A stretch of 64,000 nt of DNA from an uncultured Anaerolineales bacterium (GTDB lineage: Bacteria > Chloroflexota > Anaerolineae > Aggregatilineales > Aggregatilineaceae), in assembly GCA_937135955.1 (NCBI GenBank), contig CAKZOB010000069.1, forward strand, positions 1 through 64,000, given 5' to 3'. The position numbers and the translations under genes were made by a program. Positions 60,220-64,000 of this stretch are shown one piece after another (within the stretch, counting starts at the first letter, position 1; each line of letters begins with the position of its first letter). The notes below the pieces were generated by a model. That model did not search any database and was not told where the DNA came from. It saw nothing but the letters and a program-made list of their open reading frames with translations.

Positions 60220-61941
60220 TCACCGGCGCAGCCAGTGCACCTCGCCGACCGGCCCGAACGTCCGCACCTGCACCGTGTGCCCGGTGCGCATGTCAATCAG
60301 GATCAGCGTGCCAATCGGACGTCCGTTTTCGTCGTAAGTCATGTTGCGCAGACCGGCTACCAGCACCGGCCCGCCGGGGATGCTCACCCCCAGCGTCGGA
60401 GCACTGGCAAAGCCCCCCGCCCCTCCCGCCAGCGGCGCATACGGCCCGCTCAACGCAGGCGCAGCCATGGCCCGCAGGTACTGCGGCCCCATTTCCGGCG
60501 TCGAGGTGACCAACACATACCATACACCGCCGCTGTCGGCGGTCACGTCGAGCACTGGCGTGCCCTCCGGCAACAGGGGCGTCGGCGCGGCCTGTGCTCC
60601 CTGCGCCGGATCGATCACGAACAGCCCCGGCACAGCATATCCCCAAAACCACCCCCAGGTGAGCACACGCCCGTCCCCTGCCCAGGCGCTGGCACTGGCT
60701 GGCAGGCCCGACTGGAACAACTCAGCCCCGCTCTGCGCGTCGAGGATGCCCAAGCCGGTGCCTTCCCAGTAGCCGATTCCGGCCAGCAGATAGCGCCCGT
60801 CCGAACTCCAGCGCGGGTCGAAGTAGACGCGCACATCCGCCGGTGCGACGTTTTCGGCAAAGGGGGTGTTCTGCACAATCAGGCGGGGCGGACTGCTGCC
60901 GTCCAGCGGCACTACCCACAGTCCGCGCCCATCGTGATAGGCCAGGCGCGTGCCGTCTGGACTCCAGGCGGGGCGCGCGGGCCAGGTACCGGTCTGCAAG
61001 GTCGCCAGCGCGCGCCGCTCATCACCACCGACGCGGGCGACGATCAGGGCATCGGAAATGGTGTAGGCGATCCACGCGCCATCCGGCGCGAGATCGTAGC
61101 GCAGGACAGGCACAGCCTCAGCGGTGAGCATCACCGGCGCGCCCCCCGCCTGCGCAATACGCCAGACCTGCGGCGTGCCCCCCGCGTCCGGAGCCACATA
61201 GAGCAGGTCGGCAGGCAGGGCCAGGGCGCTGCCCGGCGCGTCTACCAGCGGGAGCGGGAGCGGCCCCCAGTCGAAGGCCAGCGCACCCGTCGTGCCGGGC
61301 ACCACCAGGTTGCCTTCGCGCACGACTCCTTGCACCGACAGATAGGAGGGCACCGGCAGTTGGGGACGGGCCGGCGCTTCGGGCGCAGCGACCAGCGACC
61401 ACTTCCCGCGCGCACCGCTGATGCGCGTGACTTTGCCCGCCGCGTCGCTGACAGACAGAGTGCTGGGGTCTTCCCAGTAGAGTTCGACCCACGCGCCCTG
61501 CACCGTGTCGAACAACGCTGTGCCGAATTCTCCCGCGCCAAGTTCGGCGATGCGCACACCAGCGGGCACAATATAGGCGATGCGTCCGGCGTCAGGTGAC
61601 CAGGCGATCGTCTGCGCGGGGCCACTGGCGGGCGGGGGAGCATCCAGGAATTCCAGCACATAGCCGCTGCCACCGTCCAGCCGCGCCACGATCACCGCGT
61701 TGTTGGCCGGGCTGCGGTAGACGTACCATTCACCGTCCGGCGCGATGTCGAAATCGGCAATCGGCTGCCCTGGCTGAGAGATCACCGTCTGGCCGCCGTT
61801 GACCGGATCAACGTAGATTAATTCCTGCTGCGAGGTGAGGATATACAGCGGCGCGGGCAGGGGAAAAGCCCCTTCCTGAGCCTGCACCGGCGCAACCAGA
61901 AGCACCAGGATCAACCCTGTCAGGGCGAGCGCGCGGATCAT
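60220..61941 (-). CDS. Secreted TolB-like beta-propeller protein
   Basis: The 573-residue protein has a signal peptide (MIRALALTGLILVLLVAPVQA) and repeated WD40/TolB-type blades marked by APDGEWYVYRS, SPDAGRIAYIVP, APDGAWIAYTIS, SPDGTRLAYHDG and SSDGRYLLAGIG. No enzyme motif is seen. It is extracytoplasmic and probably binds proteins or glycans. It precedes the response regulator gene on the strand by 63 nt, so shared transcription is possible. Confidence 0.88.
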   Translation of the reverse strand: MIRALALTGLILVLLVAPVQAQEGAFPLPAPLYILTSQQELIYVDPVNGGQTVISQPGQPIADFDIAPDGEWYVYRSPANNAVIVARLDGGSGYVLEFLDAPPPASGPAQTIAWSPDAGRIAYIVPAGVRIAELGAGEFGTALFDTVQGAWVELYWEDPSTLSVSDAAGKVTRISGARGKWSLVAAPEAPARPQLPVPSYLSVQGVVREGNLVVPGTTGALAFDWGPLPLPLVDAPGSALALPADLLYVAPDAGGTPQVWRIAQAGGAPVMLTAEAVPVLRYDLAPDGAWIAYTISDALIVARVGGDERRALATLQTGTWPARPAWSPDGTRLAYHDGRGLWVVPLDGSSPPRLIVQNTPFAENVAPADVRVYFDPRWSSDGRYLLAGIGYWEGTGLGILDAQSGAELFQSGLPASASAWAGDGRVLTWGWFWGYAVPGLFVIDPAQGAQAAPTPLLPEGTPVLDVTADSGGVWYVLVTSTPEMGPQYLRAMAAPALSGPYAPLAGGAGGFASAPTLGVSIPGGPVLVAGLRNMTYDENGRPIGTLILIDMRTGHTVQVRTFGPVGEVHWLRR

Positions 61942-62058
61942 AGGAATACACTCTTTCGCTCAGGTCATCGCTGTGCAGCAGTATAGCAGCGAAGGGCGTT
62001 GTATGCCTAGCCTGTGGAGAAAACGGGGCGCATTCAGATGCCCCCAAGGGAATCTAAG

Positions 62059-62113
62059 TCCGTAAATTCGGTTCTGTAGGGGCGCTGCTTGCTGCGCGAC
62101 AGGAATTTACGGA
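62059..62113. repeat. Family C element with perfect 11-bp terminal inverted repeats
   Basis: The 55-bp element starts TCCGTAAATTC and ends GAATTTACGGA, with core ctgtaggggcgctgcttgct. An inverted, less perfect copy lies at 29484-29541. It lies between the propeller gene and the ClpC terminator. Confidence 0.75.
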
Positions 62114-62122
62114 TAGGTTGTA

Positions 62123-62149
62123 AAGAAAAGGCTCCCTCATCGGGGAGCC
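62123..62149 (-). terminator. Intrinsic terminator of clpC
   Basis: On the minus strand GGCTCCC / GGGAGCC (7 bp, 6-nt loop) is followed by TTTTCTTTA, 29 nt after the clpC stop. Confidence 0.85.
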
Positions 62150-62177
62150 ATTCCTGCCATCGGGAGTTGGGGCAGCC

Positions 62178-64000
62178 TCAGGCGGTCTCGCCCACCGGCT
62201 TTTCAGGCTGTTCGGGCTGCCCCGGCTGCATTTCGCTGAAAGTCAATTCATCCTTCTCGGCGTCGTAGTCCACCAGCACGGTGCTGCCCAGCTTGATATC
62301 GCCCGCCAGGATCACGTCGGATAGGCGATCCTCCACCAGGTTGGTGATCAGGCGGCGCAGCGGGCGCGCGCCGTAGTCCGGGTCGTAGCCCTTATCGGCC
62401 AGATATTGCCGGGCTGCTTCGGACAGCGTGACCGACATGGCCCGTTCGGCCAGGCGCTCGTTGACCTTCTTGATCTCCAGGTCAACGATCTGCGCGATCT
62501 CATCCTTGCTGAGGGCGCGGAAGACGATCGTCGCGTCCACACGGTTGAGGAATTCCGGGCGGAAGGCGCGGCGCAGGCTGTCCATCAGCGTCTTGCGCAT
62601 CTCTTCGTAGCTCTGCTGCTGCGTCTCCGTGGTCTCCGGCAGGCCGAAGCCCAGTGCCGTACCCCGCTTGATCAGGTCAGCGCCGATGTTGCTGGTCATG
62701 ATGATGATGGCGTTGCGAAAGTCCACGCGCCGACCGCGCGCATCCGACAGATGCCCTTCTTCCATGATCTGCAGCAGCATGTTGAAGGTTTCCGGATGCG
62801 CCTTCTCAATCTCGTCGAAGACGACGATGCTATAGGGACGACGGCGCAGCGCTTCGGTGAGTTGACCGGCATCCTCGTACCCCACATAGCCGGGCGGCGC
62901 ACCCGTCAGGCGGGCGACGTTGTGCCGCTCCATGAACTCGCTCATGTCGAGCTGAATGAGAGCATCTTCGCTGCCGAACATGAACTCGGCCAGCGCTTTG
63001 GTTAGCTCAGTCTTGCCGACGCCGGTCGGCCCCAGGAAGATGAACGAACCAATGGGCCGGCGCGGGTCCTTCAGGCCGGCGCGGGCGCGGCGCACAGCCT
63101 TGCTGATAGCTTCGATGGCCTCGTCCTGGCCGACGATGCGCTTGTGCAGTTCTTCTTCCATGTGCAGCAGGCGCTCGGATTCTTCCTGAGCGATGGTGGT
63201 GACGGGGATGCCCGTCCACATACCCACCACCTCGGCCACATCTTCAGCGGTCAGGCGCGCGCGTTGCGTCACCGGGTCCCAGTGAGCGCGGTAGCTTTCC
63301 AGTTCGGCTTCCAGTTCGGCGATGCGTTCCTGAATGCTGGCGCGTTCTTCGTCCGACAATTCGTCGGCCATGATCTCCAGGTCTTCGCGGGCGATGCGCA
63401 ATTCGCTCTCCAGGCGCTTGACGCGCGAGGATTCGGGCGACTTGTACATGCGCACGCGGCTGGCCCCTTCGTCGATCAGGTCAATGGCTTTGTCCGGCAG
63501 GAAGCGGTCGGGCACGTAACGCGCCGAGAGCGTCGCTGCGGCCACGATCGCCTCGTCGGTGATGTCAAGGTTATGATGCTCCTCATACGGCTTGCGGATG
63601 CCGTGCAGAATCTCGATCGTCTCTTCGATGGTCGGCTCCTCGACCATCACCTTCTGGAAGCGGCGTTCCAGGGCGGCGTCGCTTTCGATGTGGCGGCGGT
63701 ACTCGTCGAGCGTGGTCGCGCCGATGCACTGCAGTTCGCCGCGCGCCAGCGCCGGTTTGAGGATGTTGGCCGCATCCACGCTGCTGCCCGCCGACCCAGC
63801 CCCGACCAGCATGTGCACTTCGTCAATGAAGAGGATGCTATCGGACTGCTTGAGTTCTTCGATGACGCGCTTCAGGCGTTCCTCGAACTGCCCGCGATAC
63901 ATCGTCCCGGCCACCAGCGACCCCACGTCGAGCTGCAACACGCGCTTCCCCAGCAGCGGCGCGGGGGCGTCGCGGTCTACGATGCGCTGGGCCAGGCCCT
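62178..64000 (-). CDS. clpC: Clp protease ATPase subunit ClpC, N-terminal part outside window
   Basis: About 607 residues are visible; the frame is open to the window edge. AAA+ module D1 is entered after its Walker A (GTMYRGQFEERLKRV, LFIDEVHMLVGAG as Walker B, and GATTLDEYRRH). A short coiled-coil middle domain follows (RVKRLESELRIAREDLE), as in ClpC and not the long ClpB type. D2 has Walker A GPTGVGKTEL, Walker B IVVFDEIEKAH and sensor ARPLRRLI. The tail ends PEQPEKPVGETA. It unfolds proteins for ClpP; clpP is not in the window. The N-terminal Clp-N domain lies past 64000. Confidence 0.95.
   Translation of the reverse strand, partial: GLAQRIVDRDAPAPLLGKRVLQLDVGSLVAGTMYRGQFEERLKRVIEELKQSDSILFIDEVHMLVGAGSAGSSVDAANILKPALARGELQCIGATTLDEYRRHIESDAALERRFQKVMVEEPTIEETIEILHGIRKPYEEHHNLDITDEAIVAAATLSARYVPDRFLPDKAIDLIDEGASRVRMYKSPESSRVKRLESELRIAREDLEIMADELSDEERASIQERIAELEAELESYRAHWDPVTQRARLTAEDVAEVVGMWTGIPVTTIAQEESERLLHMEEELHKRIVGQDEAIEAISKAVRRARAGLKDPRRPIGSFIFLGPTGVGKTELTKALAEFMFGSEDALIQLDMSEFMERHNVARLTGAPPGYVGYEDAGQLTEALRRRPYSIVVFDEIEKAHPETFNMLLQIMEEGHLSDARGRRVDFRNAIIIMTSNIGADLIKRGTALGFGLPETTETQQQSYEEMRKTLMDSLRRAFRPEFLNRVDATIVFRALSKDEIAQIVDLEIKKVNERLAERAMSVTLSEAARQYLADKGYDPDYGARPLRRLITNLVEDRLSDVILAGDIKLGSTVLVDYDAEKDELTFSEMQPGQPEQPEKPVGETA

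Noticed and set aside
1-64000. CRISPR array or prophage
   Set aside because: No regularly spaced direct repeats with unique spacers and no cas, integrase, terminase or capsid genes were seen. The HNH protein at 25306 is of a stand-alone type.

Overview
The window is GC-rich (roughly 60-65%) bacterial chromosome with about 50 protein genes, mostly on the minus strand in the left 20 kb and in mixed blocks after that. The gene set fits a member of Chloroflexota, probably Anaerolineae-like: many monoderm-style lipoproteins, PQQ-type propellers, paired FtsX exporters, a fasciclin protein, an HNH protein, sulfolipid synthase, and short dispersed G+C-rich hairpin repeats. This placement is inferred from gene content only; no rRNA or other phylogenetic marker was available, and no tRNA, CRISPR array, prophage or transposase gene was seen.

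Layout. 0.1-1.9 kb: half of a probable heterodimeric ABC exporter. 2.2-9.1 kb: three-subunit molybdenum hydroxylase (FAD, 2Fe-2S, Mo subunits), amidohydrolase, YbjN-like protein and PfkB kinase. 9.2-13.1 kb: the ribosome/membrane-insertion cluster rpmH-rnpA-yidD-(PQQ lipoprotein)-yidC-jag. 13.2-16.2 kb: sortase, membrane-anchored unknown, ECF sigma factor with a likely membrane regulator, and a STAS protein. 16.2-20.2 kb: an FtsX permease flanked by two LolD/MacB-type ATPases. 20.8-24.9 kb: orphan NMT1/SsuA-type binding lipoprotein, a secreted protein broken by one in-frame stop, and proS. 25.3-30.1 kb: HNH protein, unknown, HAD hydrolase, polytopic membrane protein, dual-specificity phosphatase. 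30.3-37.1 kb: MFS transporter and a nucleoside-type ABC importer (two permeases plus an ATPase). 37.7-46.7 kb: UDP-sulfoquinovose synthase, lipoprotein and a 2136-residue secreted repeat protein. 47.0-51.5 kb: degenerate G1P-dehydrogenase-like protein, arsC-type reductase, hisS, Lon-N-domain protein. 52.1-56.9 kb: second FtsX exporter and a two-domain fasciclin protein. 57.0-64.0 kb: DMT transporter, variant Fe-ADH, small monooxygenase, response regulator, secreted propeller, and the C-terminal two thirds of ClpC.

The most unusual object is the 1076-residue ATPase at 31532-34762. It is a BmpA/YufO-type nucleoside importer ATPase carrying three in-frame membrane-domain insertions inside its nucleotide-binding domains. 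Two of them lie at the equivalent site of NBD1 and NBD2, and the third is an RDD domain. Removing them leaves about 490 residues, close to the normal size of the family.

Intergenic DNA carries at least five families of short repeats: A and B are G+C-rich hairpins, C and E have 11-bp terminal inverted repeats, and D contains cacagag-type palindromes. Several lie next to promoters. A possible structured RNA with its own -10 box and terminator lies at about 55.63-55.81 kb.
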